Positions 30,972 through 40,374 of a stretch of 64,000 nucleotides of DNA are shown here, in pieces. Both the position numbers and the translations under genes were made by a program. Origin of the DNA: Aphanomyces cochlioides (Eukaryota > Oomycota > Saprolegniomycetes > Saprolegniales > Verrucalvaceae). Under the pieces are notes generated by a model. That model did not search any database. It was given only the letters and a program-made list of their open reading frames with translations, and had not been told where the DNA came from. How positions within the stretch are numbered: the first letter of the stretch is position 1; every line of letters begins with the position of its first letter. The stretch is taken from positions 558,001-622,000 of the forward strand of contig JAHQRK010000016.1 of the NCBI GenBank assembly GCA_019828595.1. The letters run 5' to 3'.

Positions 30972-32380
30972 ATGTCGGTAACACTTCAAGTCAAGAACGA
31001 GGTACTGCGATCGTGATGGATAGCGCGATTTACGATGATTCACATGGTATAGGCGCATTCAGTTCAACTGCAATTCGATGCGCATGACAGCATCGCAGCA
31101 GTCAAGGTACAATCACTAGAGTGCGACCTTGAGTAACGAGTTGATTCTAGGCCGCATATCAGAAGAGTGGAAAAGTTCTTGGACGCGCTGATTACATTGT
31201 TCTCCTTCACAAGGGAAAGGAGTTGCAAGATGAAAAATCGATAGCAGAACATGGGATCTCAGATGGTGCTGTGCTTGTCCACATCGAAACACTCCATGAA
31301 CCATTCCACGGCGTGAATTATGAACTCCTGGCCGACGCAATTAAGCAACGCCGTATGCATGAGCAAGCCAATGTTCGCATGATGCAGCAAGGTAATTCTT
31401 GCAAGCTAAAGATTTATGCAGAAGCGTCCTAGACAATATTTGGGCAGCTGGGGAAGATGGCACGGTTCATCAATTGGGCTTTGATAAGAGCATTATTTCT
31501 CGCATGTCGGCAAAACCTAGTGCTCCTCCTCCGGCGAAAGGTATATTCATATTTGATACGATTCTAATGCGAAAGTATGAATAGCTAGTGGTCGTACGTT
31601 TTTCAACCAGATGTCGGTTCTTGTCAACGGATGCAGTTATCACGTCCTTCCAAGGTAATCTGTACCCTCTGAAATAAAGCTCAACCTATCTTGTAGCATG
31701 GAAGGTCGTTGGAACGGCGAATTGACTTCCATTCCTTCTCAAGAAGAAGGCACTCAAGTGTGCTCTTCTGAGCTTGTCTATCGCGAAGAAGGTATGAATG
31801 AACTCATTTGGGATTTTTTTACTATGAACAAGGTGTCTGGCATTTGCGTCAAATGCGCACATCCATCAGCGGTCTCACGACTACACAGGTGCGTCGAATT
31901 AAAATTGCCCTCCGTTTACAGCCTGGTAAATTAGTATTCATGGATCAAACCTGCTGCGGATGGAATTTTGAAGGTATAGTTCATGATCACTGTGACGAAA
32001 AAGAAGCTCACTGTTGTTTGTAGCTGGAAACCGATGATCCATCGTTTCGTGGCGCCGACATTACAATGCAAGAAGTTGGTCTCAACATCTTGATCATTAC
32101 AGGAACGTCGAAGCGAACAGGTATGGCGATGAATTCCAAACGAATCAAGCTTATTATGCACCAGGACGTCCTGTGTTTGTCGAAACTATCACATCTATTG
32201 ACAATGCCCGACGCATGCGCACTGTCCAGGTACGGCTTGGCTTTATTCACCATGTATAATGGCTACTTCCAGCGTTTTGATGAGTCCGGGGGTTTCCGTT
32301 CGGTCTTTGTCATGAATGAAAAACGTGTGGTCGACGCTGTGTCTGGTGCACTCGAACGATACGATACAAATCTGTTTTAA
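30972..32380 (+). CDS. Ubiquitin-like domain protein with unassigned beta-rich C-terminus
   Basis: Exons 30972-31001, 31053-31106 and 31151-31391 join in frame to give MSVTLQVKNE, then AHSVQLQFDAHDSIAAVK, then AAYQKSGKVLG, YIVLLHKGKELQDEKSIAEH and SDGAVLVHIE. That is a complete ubiquitin-like fold (about residues 1-75) at the extreme N-terminus, as in UBL-adaptor proteins. Helical, Gln-rich and Pro/Ala linkers follow (KPSAPPPAK), then several more exons with a C-terminal part reading MEGRWNGELTSIPS, WHLRQMRTSISGLTTTQVRR and LVFMDQTCCGWNFEG, ending VVDAVSGALERYDTNLF. That part is beta-rich and starts like a lipocalin-type barrel (GRWNG), but I do not recognise the family. The UBL may dock to the proteasome or a UBL receptor (inference). 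Later exon borders are approximate. Confidence 0.6.
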
Positions 32381-32394
32381 CGTTAAGAGTTAAT

Positions 32395-32727
32395 TCATGA
32401 CCGTGCGAGTACATGAGATTTGATGTCGTTGATGTAGTTCATGCTGTAACTTCCTCTTCGACGTATCTCACTTCTAAAGGATGTTGGCGCAATGGCGGGA
32501 TTATTTCCACTCTCTTTGGACTCGCGGGACGCAATCGCGAGGAGAGGCGCAAGGAGTAGCAAATAGAGGCCGATAAACATGAGCAACGAACCAGCGACCC
32601 ATCCCTTGTGGGAGAATGGAAGCGTGTAGATCTCTTGACAGAAGGATCGAATGTACCAAGCGACGTCCACGCGGCCGACAATGTATCCGCAGGCGACCCA
32701 CACGAGTGCCACGAGCGGATTAAACAT
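32395..32727 (-). CDS. Small two-helix membrane protein (110 aa)
   Basis: The start is the ATG at complement of 32725-32727 (MFNPLVALVWVACGYIVGRV); the longer open frame begins with a non-ATG codon. Two hydrophobic helices are visible, about residues 4-20 and 48-70 (GSLLMFIGLYLLLLAPLLAI), separated by a short loop containing YIRSFCQEIYTLPFSHKGW. The tail is basic and Ser-rich (RSEIRRRGSYSMNYIND). The family is not recognised. The gene ends only 14 bp from the stop of the UBL gene, in convergent orientation. Confidence 0.55.
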   Translation of the reverse strand: MFNPLVALVWVACGYIVGRVDVAWYIRSFCQEIYTLPFSHKGWVAGSLLMFIGLYLLLLAPLLAIASRESKESGNNPAIAPTSFRSEIRRRGSYSMNYINDIKSHVLARS

Positions 32728-33359
32728 GACGGACAAAAATTCGAAATAAAAAAATGTGATTGAAAAACTCTACTGGAAAAATCATTTTTTGAATATTTCT
32801 TCAAGAAAATAATTGCACTTCCATCAATTCAATATACTGGTCACAAATGCACTCCCCGTGAAGTGGCACAGTGGACGAGCTCCAAATGGAGTAGATATGT
32901 GACGAGAATCGTTAAGGGTGTCCATCAGATTCGCGTATGGCTGAATGATTTGGGACTTTGAATATTTTTGAATTTTATGATTGGTAGAAAATGAGAACTG
33001 AAAAGTCAGAATATCGCAATGTTGCCAAGGTTGAGACGAACGAAGATGGTGATGGGATCCTTTTCTCGTGCATGCATGGATGCTGCTCTTAACTGCTACT
33101 TTATTCAAATGTATCTCTCTGATGTTCCATCGAATAGGTGCTTTTCTTCCAATTGATTATGAATAATGCTGGGCTTGCAATAATGAGAGGATTCCCAACA
33201 GGAAAGAGTTCTTGCTCATCATATCATTCAAATCTCGATTCGTCTTCCAAAGAGACTTCCTGAATGAGGGAGCAATACGGCATTTATCTTCAAAACTGAG
33301 CTTGTAGGACTTGGAGCAAGTATCTTAGCACAAAGCGTTGTCTCCATCAAGAGTGTGCA
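32728..33359. other. Intergenic region, no supported gene
   Basis: These 632 bp separate the small membrane protein gene and the end of the ankyrin gene, both on the minus strand. The part near 32740-32960 is AT-rich. Short frames here lack ATG starts or features. Confidence 0.45.
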
Positions 33360-34682
33360 TCAAGCGTCCGAGAGGTCGTCGTCTTCATCCAAAAGTCGAT
33401 CCAAACCGAGTCCGTGAAATTCATGGATCAACTCTGGTGGTAAAGTCCGAAGATAAGCAACGACAGCTGGATCTTTTGCAAAAGTCAAAGTCCACGTGAC
33501 GCATCCTTCTCGTCGGTTCTCCCCAAGCCATTGCACGACAGCGAGATGGCCATTCAATGCTGCCATCGTCATCGCACTCGTTGTACATCCTTCGCTACGA
33601 TGCTCGTGCAAATACTTCACAACTTCAAGCCAGCCGTTTGCCGCTGCTCGGTCCATCGCTCGTCTCGTTCCACCTTCTTTTCTGTGCTCTGTCAAAAACC
33701 CGACAATATCAACATGACCGTGGGCAGCAGCTTTGTCGATGGCATCCACCGTGCAGCCTTCGCTTCGGTGCTCATGCAAGTAGCGAACGACCGGTAAATG
33801 TCCATTTCTTGCCGCCAGGTCCATGGCCAGTCTGGTACATTTGAGAGGTCGGACTTCAGTGAAATATTTCACAACGTTCAAATGTCCATTCCCTGCTGCC
33901 AAATCCACGCCATACGTCGGGCAAGTCGAGACTAATTGATGGTCAAACAGGTAGCGCACAATATGTTCGTGGCCGTTGGACGCGGCTCCTGCCACGCTAC
34001 GGATGGAGCAGAGTTCGTCTCGATGGGTGTGAAGCCACTGAACGACGTGCAAATGTCCGTTTGAAGCAGCTTTGTCCATGGCAGAAGCCGTAAAACCTGA
34101 CATTTGAGTCTCGTGGAGCCAATGGATAAGTTCCAATTGACCACCGGCAGCCGCAGAGTCCATAACCTGCGCACTAAAGAGGTTTGAGTAGGGCACGAAT
34201 CGTTCGAGAACGTGGCGTTGGCCATAACACGCCGCGAGACGAAGCGTATGCTTTGTATATCCTTTGTGGTACTGACCCATGAAGTCAAGCAAGTCGGTGT
34301 GGCCTCGCGCTGCCGCAATATCGACGAGATTGTCCACTGCCATGATTGCGGGCAAATATTTGGACGCAGCAATGGCTTCAATAACAGGTTTGAGACCGAA
34401 GAAAGCCGCATGGGTTAATACAAGGGGTTTAGTGTGTTGTATATGCTCAAAGAGGCGGTCGAGGCGAGTGAGATTGTACGTAGCATACCATGGAGCCAAG
34501 ACGAGATCAACTTCTTCAAACTCATGGAAAGGAAGTGTAAAGTCCGGCACTCGGCGATTCAGAGAGGGATTTGAGAGAGTGTAGAACGGTAATAAGTCTT
34601 GATGCGTTCCATTTTGGAAGCTCCAAATCGTTTGCAGTAGTTCTGGCGCATGGAACACTCGAGTCGCTGCTTCTGCCATCAT
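33360..34682 (-). CDS. Oomycete-type ankyrin-repeat protein (440 aa)
   Basis: Single-exon ORF from ATGATG (complement of 34680-34682). After an N-terminal region starting AATRVFHAPELLQTIWSFQN, about ten degenerate 33-residue ankyrin-like units fill residues 100-420, each on the pattern 'A-M-D-x-A-A-x-x-G-H-L-x-V-V-x-x-L-H-x-H-R-x-E-G-C-T'. Examples are AMDKAASNGHLHVVQWLHTH, AMDLAARNGHLPVVRYLHEH and AMDRAAANGWLEVVKYLHEH. The C-terminus is acidic (LLDEDDDLSDA). This repeat style is a large expanded family in oomycetes; the role is presumably protein binding, with no partner known. The same family occurs at 43201-44445 and 63738-64000. A G-rich element lies about 40 bp upstream. Confidence 0.9.
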   Translation of the reverse strand: MMAEAATRVFHAPELLQTIWSFQNGTHQDLLPFYTLSNPSLNRRVPDFTLPFHEFEEVDLVLAPWYATYNLTRLDRLFEHIQHTKPLVLTHAAFFGLKPVIEAIAASKYLPAIMAVDNLVDIAAARGHTDLLDFMGQYHKGYTKHTLRLAACYGQRHVLERFVPYSNLFSAQVMDSAAAGGQLELIHWLHETQMSGFTASAMDKAASNGHLHVVQWLHTHRDELCSIRSVAGAASNGHEHIVRYLFDHQLVSTCPTYGVDLAAGNGHLNVVKYFTEVRPLKCTRLAMDLAARNGHLPVVRYLHEHRSEGCTVDAIDKAAAHGHVDIVGFLTEHRKEGGTRRAMDRAAANGWLEVVKYLHEHRSEGCTTSAMTMAALNGHLAVVQWLGENRREGCVTWTLTFAKDPAVVAYLRTLPPELIHEFHGLGLDRLLDEDDDLSDA

Positions 34683-35418
34683 GATTTCTCACGAATTGGA
34701 ATTTGACATCAATCTGAATGTAAACCCTGCACCCCTTAACCCCTTCAACCCCATCCGTCACCACAAAAGATCTCATGGCATCGTGCAAGTGTCAAGGAGT
34801 GCTTGAAGTGATTGACATCTCCAGGGACAAGGAACTGCTTGAGTAGTATATGAGCCGTGTGCTTTCTTGATGAACGCGTGCTTTCTTGGTGAAAACGTGT
34901 CGTCATCAAGGCCCAAGAGAGAACTGAGATCGACTGTACAGTCAGATTTGAATTCATGATCCTGCCGATTGTGCTTATCAGCTGGATCAACGCGCCTTCC
35001 CTTGAGAGAGCTGTAGTGTTGGCATGCTACGTCATTGAGTTCAAAGCTTGTCTTCAGTTAGAAGCGAAATCTTGCCCTGGGAAAGAAGAATTCTTTGCGG
35101 TTCGACGGAAGTAAGGGTTTGTATTGTGAGGATGTTGACATGTCCTTCGTCTTTAGCAAGGCCCTGCATTAGCTCTCCCATCGACGAAGTGCTACAAATC
35201 AGTAGTAGAAGCAATGAGGTCACAATTGAGATGGGGCAGCCTCGCGGTGAGCCATATTTATGCCCATTGGGTCAGTGAGTTGAGACAACAGCGGACAGGA
35301 GATAAGACATGCTGGCTGGTGAAGCTAACGACCTTGTCGAGAGCGAAGGCAGACCTCATTCCATGATATTATTGACATTGGGGTTATAACTACAATCGAG
35401 ACTACAAGCAGCGACTGT
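34683..35418. promoter_or_regulatory. Gap with sense-strand G-rich element upstream of the ankyrin gene
   Basis: At 34723-34752, 41-70 bp before the ankyrin start, the ankyrin sense strand reads GGGGTTGAAGGGG, TTAAGGGGTGCAGGGT. The same kind of element precedes other starts in the window. The rest of this 736-bp gap shows no gene; a Leu-rich frame near 35041-35223 lacks an ATG. Confidence 0.45.
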
Positions 35419-36876
35419 TTAGAGCTTGAAGATCATCCAAATGTTGGCAATGACGTATAAAACCAAGAGGACGATGCCATCGCGGGAGCTCAAGCCGACG
35501 AAGAAGCCCTTGGACCTGGTAAAGCACGCGCAGAAAATGCCACGGAGGTTAAGCAACAAGTAGACGACGATCACAATCGACAAGATCTGGAATAAGAGCG
35601 TCTCAGCCGAGTATGGCATCTCAATCTACACAAACAATATGAGCTCTCCGAGGAAAGAGGGCCATTTTCGTCTTACCACGCCGTGGAACATGGTGTAGAT
35701 AAACCATGGAAAGCCACTGCCGAGCGTCACATTGATTACTTGCGATCCGATGGCATTGCAGACGGCGGCGTCAGCATGGCCGGCGCGAGCGAGGGCGACC
35801 GAGGCAATCGTGTCTGGAATTTGCGAGCCGAGAGCAAGGAGCGTGACGCCAGCGACTTCCGTCGAGAGATCCAAAGCCGTCGTCAAAACGCGAGTAAAGT
35901 AAAGCGCGCCGGCAGAAAACAGAGCAACGTAAGCAATTGAGAGCACGAGCGTGATGGGATAATACGATCGCGTCGGCGCATCCACACCGCATTCAGGAAG
36001 CGTGTAGGCGAAGAGAATGCGAAATGGACGGCTGAACAAGTCGACAACTTGGCGAATGGGTTCTGCACATGCTGACTCGTTTTCGTCGCCAGATCCTACC
36101 CGAATGAGTTCGTTAACAAGACTAGACAGCATGAGCTACGTACGAGAAACTTCGGTGGCGCCATAAGTAGCAGGTTGAGAGGTTGGCAAAATGGGATGGT
36201 GGGGAGCAAGTGCTGTGTCGACCATGTGAGGACCAGAAGGCGTGATAAATTCGTCATGGCGGTCAGGATCGTCGGCGCGGAGCCAGATTGGGATATAAAT
36301 GAGGAGGAGATAGCCGAAGTAGACACCGACGAGCAAGCCAGATTGCCAAAAGTTGACTTGCGAGTCTTGCATGACGTAGACAAGCGTCGCCAAGCTGATG
36401 ATATACACAACCGAGTCACGGACCATCGGTCCCCACGATATGGAGAGCGTGGTAGGAGCAACCAGGGCACACAAAGCAGGGATGAGGGCAAAGGCGATGA
36501 TGGCCGACCCGAGGATGGCCGAGAGGGACGATTCCATGGATTCAATCTTTCCTTCGCCAGTCGCGACAGCATTGAGGAGGATTTCAGGGGCGGCACTTCC
36601 AAAGGCCAGGAAAGAAGCACCGGCCGCTTCTTCGGGAATTTTGAGCTTCTCACAGATCGTTTCGATTGCCGGGACGAGGTAGTCGTCGCAGACGATTGCA
36701 AGACCCAAGAAAATGTAGAGCAGAGCCGCGATGGCAATGACGGCATTCCACGCTGGACTGGCCACGATCGTTACGCCCGTATCAGCGGCCGTGGCGTTGA
36801 TGGACGTCGTGGCATTCGCAGCGGCGGCGACTGCTGCAAAGCACGCAAGAAAGACCGGCAAGGATCGGAGGGCCAT
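35419..36876 (-). CDS. NCKX-type (K+-dependent) Na+/Ca2+ exchanger (452 aa, three exons)
   Basis: Exons 36144-36876, 35677-36095 and 35419-35625 join in frame to 452 residues; the start is MALRSLPVFLACFAAVAAAA, a signal-peptide-like helix. First alpha repeat: EEAAGASFLAFGSAAPEILL with NAVATGEGKIESMESSLSAI, matching the SLC24 'GATFMAAGSSAPEL' region. Second: STEVAGVTLLALGSQIPDTI then ASVALARAGHADAAVCNAIG and SQVINVTLGSGFPW. The acidic ligands of both repeats (Glu in APE, Asp in IPD) are present. A hydrophilic loop (about 215-290) with His/Pro-rich text separates the halves, shorter than in animal NCKX. It ends with two helices and IANIWMIFKL. The predicted role is Ca2+ extrusion at a plasma or endomembrane; it is distinct from the CCX gene at 16412. 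Confidence 0.88.
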
Positions 36877-37876
36877 CGAGCGAAATTGGAAGTCGATCAC
36901 AAATGGCAAGTGCGGCCAGGAGGAAAGTTGTCGACAGGCTCCACCTCATCTCCGATAACTTTTATACTGGCATTTTGTATAGCCAGCCAGATCTCAATGA
37001 ACTGTATACAAACTTCAAGTATAATTTCACGGCGACAGATCAGGGTTGCCAACCCTTGACAAGAAGGACACCAAATACCCTGTCCGTTCAGCAGGAACGA
37101 ACCTGCGATTGAACTCTAAGTCTTGCTATTTTGATCTCGCTCCTTTGAGCTCTACGTAGATTCTCTTGTCAAGAAAAGCTGAAAAGGACATCCCGAGCAA
37201 TCTTAAATACAAACTTCAAGTATAAGCACATGACGACAATGACCACCTCTGGTTAACGAGGAAAAAACCCAGCGGGCAGTCTCTTCATGAAAGATTTCCA
37301 CTTCTAGCTGAGCTAACTGGAGCCATTTAGTCCACAGTAAGTGTACATTCAAGAGTCTGGCTGCACCTGAAGGCACGTCTTGGGGCTGTTAACCTGTTGT
37401 CATTGACAAATTTGGCCAGAGGTCATGGGGAAAACGGCAAAGATGCCGATTTTCAAACAAGCTAACTTTAATATGCGTCAAGGAAGCTGGGGATTAACGA
37501 GGAATCTCGCTTCAAGCGTCGATCCACCCACTCCAATGCTTGCGATTGACAAAGGTTGACAATGGCTTGGAGAAGACTTTGTCGCTGGCCTCGCCTCCAC
37601 GTCGTTTCGAGCTACTGTGTCAACCATCCCAGTCATGAACAACCTCGAAAAATACTACTACGTAGTATTGTGCTTTGCACCCAATTTGGCAGCTGATTTA
37701 GACCCTTAATTGGGTGCAATACGAGGGCTAAATCTGCTCGTAGAATTACAAATCTGTGACAGAATAATCATTATTCTGCCTCGGAGTAAGGCAAATCGAC
37801 AGTTAAATTTAGACTACATGTCGATGGTTTCACAAGTCGCGACTCTTGTTATCGACGCAATCCTGAAACATCAACG
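36877..37876. other. 1-kb gap with an 18-bp direct repeat
   Basis: TACAAACTTCAAGTATAA occurs at 37007-37024 and again at 37208-37225. No gene is supported. From about 37640 the sequence contains inverted words (actactacgtagtatt; cccaatttggc...ttaattgggtgc) that probably mark the left flank of the transposon called at 37725. Confidence 0.5.
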
Positions 37877-38719
37877 ATGACACTTCTCTTGCCACTGCCA
37901 ACAACAATCACTGTCTTTCTCTCTGTCAAAGTTGGCAAGCCTCATGGAGAAAGCCGCACCAATGCTGAGCCAGGTGCAAGCTTTGCCTTTGATATCATCA
38001 ACGAGTCACACGGTGTTCTCCGACTTAAAGTCTCTGAGCGTGATGCTCAAGTCGTGCAGCGCTATGATGCTGCCCATGCAACAACAAAGGACAGGTCTAC
38101 ACTGCTCTTTGATGAGACCTTCTCAATCCTCTTGAAACCAGCTGCAACAACACCCCAAGCAAAGTACACTGTAATCCACGAATCCAACTTTAAAGACATG
38201 GTGAAAGTTGCTTGGAACAATCACAACAAACGCAACAGTGGAGGTGCCTTTAAGCTTGAATTGTTTGTTTACCTTGAAAGGCAAGACCGTAGCTCGAGAC
38301 AAATTAGACGCTCTGACCCAAAGCGCAGAGCCGAGTTGGCTCAAAGAATTCTTTCACAAGATCGACAGAGTCAACCTGGACCTTGTGAACTACAGTACGT
38401 TAGTACTGTATTGTCGCGACAGTTGACTGAGCCTGATATTGTGAATTTACCTGAAAATCCAACTGTGCTACAACTACGACACATTGACCAAGAATGCGCG
38501 GCCTTGCAGAGTGAAAGAGAAGCTCGTTTGGCTCAGTTGGAGTTGGACTATCGTTCGATTCGGTTTATGGTGAATGGCAGTGTCGTCAATCAATTGGTCA
38601 ATGTAGCCGACTTGCGAAGCATTTTGGGGCTCCCACAATTCGATCTCTACGCTCCTTACAGACCTCCAACAGAGGTGGCTGCTCCAGAAACCAATATGCA
38701 GGACATTGATCATGAGTAG
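37877..38719 (+). CDS. Unknown 280-aa protein, possibly transposon-borne
   Basis: Intact ATG-started ORF of 280 codons. No family is recognised. Visible features: a short hydrophobic start (MTLLLPLPTTITVFLSVKVG), a beta-looking segment (HGVLRLKVSERDAQVVQRY, KYTVIHESNFKDMVKVAWNN), a basic stretch (RQIRRSDPKRRAELAQRI), a helical segment rich in Glu/Gln/Arg (QECAALQSEREARLAQLELD) and an acidic end (NMQDIDHE). A perfect inverted repeat TACAGTACGTTAGTACTGTA lies inside it at about 38391-38410. It lies between the suggested left terminal repeat and the transposase remnant on the opposite strand, so it could be an accessory protein or a captured passenger. The lack of damage contrasts with the broken transposase. 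Confidence 0.45.
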   Translation: MTLLLPLPTTITVFLSVKVGKPHGESRTNAEPGASFAFDIINESHGVLRLKVSERDAQVVQRYDAAHATTKDRSTLLFDETFSILLKPAATTPQAKYTVIHESNFKDMVKVAWNNHNKRNSGGAFKLELFVYLERQDRSSRQIRRSDPKRRAELAQRILSQDRQSQPGPCELQYVSTVLSRQLTEPDIVNLPENPTVLQLRHIDQECAALQSEREARLAQLELDYRSIRFMVNGSVVNQLVNVADLRSILGLPQFDLYAPYRPPTEVAAPETNMQDIDHE

Positions 38720-38841
38720 TTAGCGTCGTTTGCTCTGGAATGACTAAGTTGTAGTGAATTGATAAAGACAACATTCAATGGATATTAGTTATCGTCTTAT
38801 TCAAGAGTAAACTTTGAGCAATTCAAATGGGCGAGTTCATA

Positions 38842-39801
38842 TCAACAGTGGTAATAAAGATTGATGCCAGGATTGTCTGCTGGTATGGATTCAAGACATA
38901 GGCTCAATGCTACTTCCAATGTACGCTTGATGTCCTCTCGAAAGGCCAATGGATATTTCAAAATCCATTTTTCAACTGAGCAAATGCAACATCAATGGTA
39001 TTGAGCTGGGAAGAATAAGGGGGGAGAAAAAACAGCAATGCACCACGGCTATGGACAACCAACTCCAACGCATTGTACATATGAATTTTCGCGTTGTCCA
39101 TGATCAATATTGACCTGGGCAATGGCCAAGGATTCAGATAAGGGATAATTTTTGTACACATGACATCGTGAAATTTAACACGATCAAACGTACCTTCTGT
39201 GAAATCCCAGCCAAAAATCCATTGCAATCAAAGGCTGAAAGAACAGATACCCTTTGACCACGGCTGAAGGGAAGATTAACAACCGCAGGGGTATTTCGAC
39301 GGGACCATGCATATTTCCGAAGTGCATGACGCGCGTTTTTTATGTCTCGTCCACGAAGACTAATTGACATGGATGATTGTAGAATGGTTCAAGACGCCGA
39401 CGATAGTTTTGGAGCTCTATGGCACTGCTCTCTCGGGCTCTTTTTTCTAATACTTTACGTGTCAGTTGAAAGTCAAATCGCAGTGCGCGACAAATTGTGG
39501 AGGCACTTGTGTTTTTAAGACGGGGGAAATGGGATCGTAGAGCGAGTTGTAGCTCTTCAATATAGAAGCAAGGATGGCTCGATGCGTACATGTTGACAAA
39601 CTCAATCTCATCAGGACCCCATCTTGATCCAACTTTCGATCGTTTATGGGCAGTAACATGGCCAAGACGTTTGAACTGTTGGTACCATCGTGTTATCGAT
39701 CTCACGGACATACCTAGAACAAGGTATATATCCTTCACATCCAAACCATAGACATATCGTAGAACCACAGAGCGCCATCTCATGTCTTTGCTGTGCGTCA
39801 T
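38842..39801 (-). pseudogene. Tc1/mariner-like (IS630 superfamily) transposase, frameshifted
   Basis: From the ATG at complement of 39799-39801, an N-terminal helix-turn-helix (MRWRSVVLRYVYGLDVKDIY) and winged-helix region are followed by the catalytic core, spread over three or more frames: first Asp in QLVFVDET, then ARHALRKYAWSRRNTPAV, second Asp in SILIMDNAKIHMYNALEL, and the third acidic site in LPPYSSQLNTIDVAFAQLK. It finishes ALSLCLESIPADNPG. Frames change near 39340-39350 (run of A), near 39205-39220 (run of T) and near 38960 (run of A), so the gene cannot make an active enzyme. The second and third acids are separated by 34 residues and the third is Asp, as in mariner DD34D elements. 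Confidence 0.85.
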
Positions 39802-40098
39802 GATGAAACGACTATGCCCGTTTCTCTATTTTTATGATCGTCGACCTAGCAGATTTATAGCAATTCTTCCAGAATGCCGCTTTGATAGCTGCAAAATTGA
39901 CAGAGTTATGTAAGTCGGCCGTTTGTCTTGAGTACGGCTTGTCTAAGTCTGTCGATACAATCCCTCGTCGTTGTGTTAATCTGTGTTACAGGACCCTTAA
40001 TCTGTCGTTACAGCTACGTAAATGGGGAGATTTAGACCCGGAATAGCCAAATAAGTCGCAAACCACAATATTTGTAATCCAGGTAAACTCGTTGGTTT

Positions 40099-40311
40099 TC
40101 AGTGGGAAAAACCCTGCTGGCACAACCTCCACATACATCCTTTGGATCCACAAGCCTCCATAATCGTCTTGTCGGTCATTTCGCGTTTCATTTCTTCAAG
40201 GTATTTGTTTGGTGCATCCAACCAACTTGGCACGACGACCGGATGCTCAGCGATGGAGAACTCACCATACGATCCAGAACGTGAAGATTCAGCGGGATTT
40301 ACGTGTATCAT
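40099..40311 (-). CDS. Small hypothetical protein (70 aa)
   Basis: ATG at complement of 40309-40311; the product begins MIHVNPAESSRSGSYGEFSI and ends MWRLCQQGFSH. The composition is protein-like (VVVPSWLDAPNKYLEEMKRE, then Cys-containing ACGSKGCMWRLC). There is no recognised family. It lies downstream of the START-FYVE gene on the same strand and could be a separate small gene or a terminal exon; I see no acceptor AG near 40320-40370 that would join it, so a separate gene is slightly favoured. Confidence 0.35.
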   Translation of the reverse strand: MIHVNPAESSRSGSYGEFSIAEHPVVVPSWLDAPNKYLEEMKREMTDKTIMEACGSKGCMWRLCQQGFSH

Positions 40312-40374
40312 GTGTTTATCCCACGGATTGTAAAACAAACAAACACAGCGAAAATGTTATCACGATAAAAAACT

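Larger units (their letters stand above)
37725..40039. mobile_element. Candidate decayed Tc1/mariner-superfamily element
   Basis: The boundaries are tentative. GGGCTAAATCTGC at 37725-37737 and the complement of 40024-40039 (GGGTCTAAATCTCCCC) look like short, imperfect terminal inverted repeats around a broken transposase gene (38842-39801) and an intact 280-codon ORF (37877-38719). I could not see a clear target-site duplication. An alternative is a shorter element around the transposase alone, with the 280-aa gene outside it. Confidence 0.4.

Noticed and set aside
35041..35223. Leu-rich, secretion-signal-like frame (60 codons, minus)
   Set aside because: There is no ATG at the start of the hydrophobic stretch, and upstream ATGs are in other frames.
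36175..37059. 294-codon plus-strand frame over the NCKX gene
   Set aside because: It is the antisense of a clear exchanger with alpha-repeat motifs; its composition is Asp/Arg/Gly-biased and featureless.
37080..37112. tRNA T-arm-like hairpin on the minus strand (GCAGG, TTCGTTC loop, CCTGC)
   Set aside because: The loop lacks the conserved A58 and I could not place D arm, anticodon arm and a 7-bp acceptor stem around it.
40099..40311. Joining the 70-aa ORF to the START-FYVE gene as its last exon
   Set aside because: No acceptor AG of normal context is present between 40320 and 40370 on the minus strand, so it was listed as a separate low-confidence ORF.
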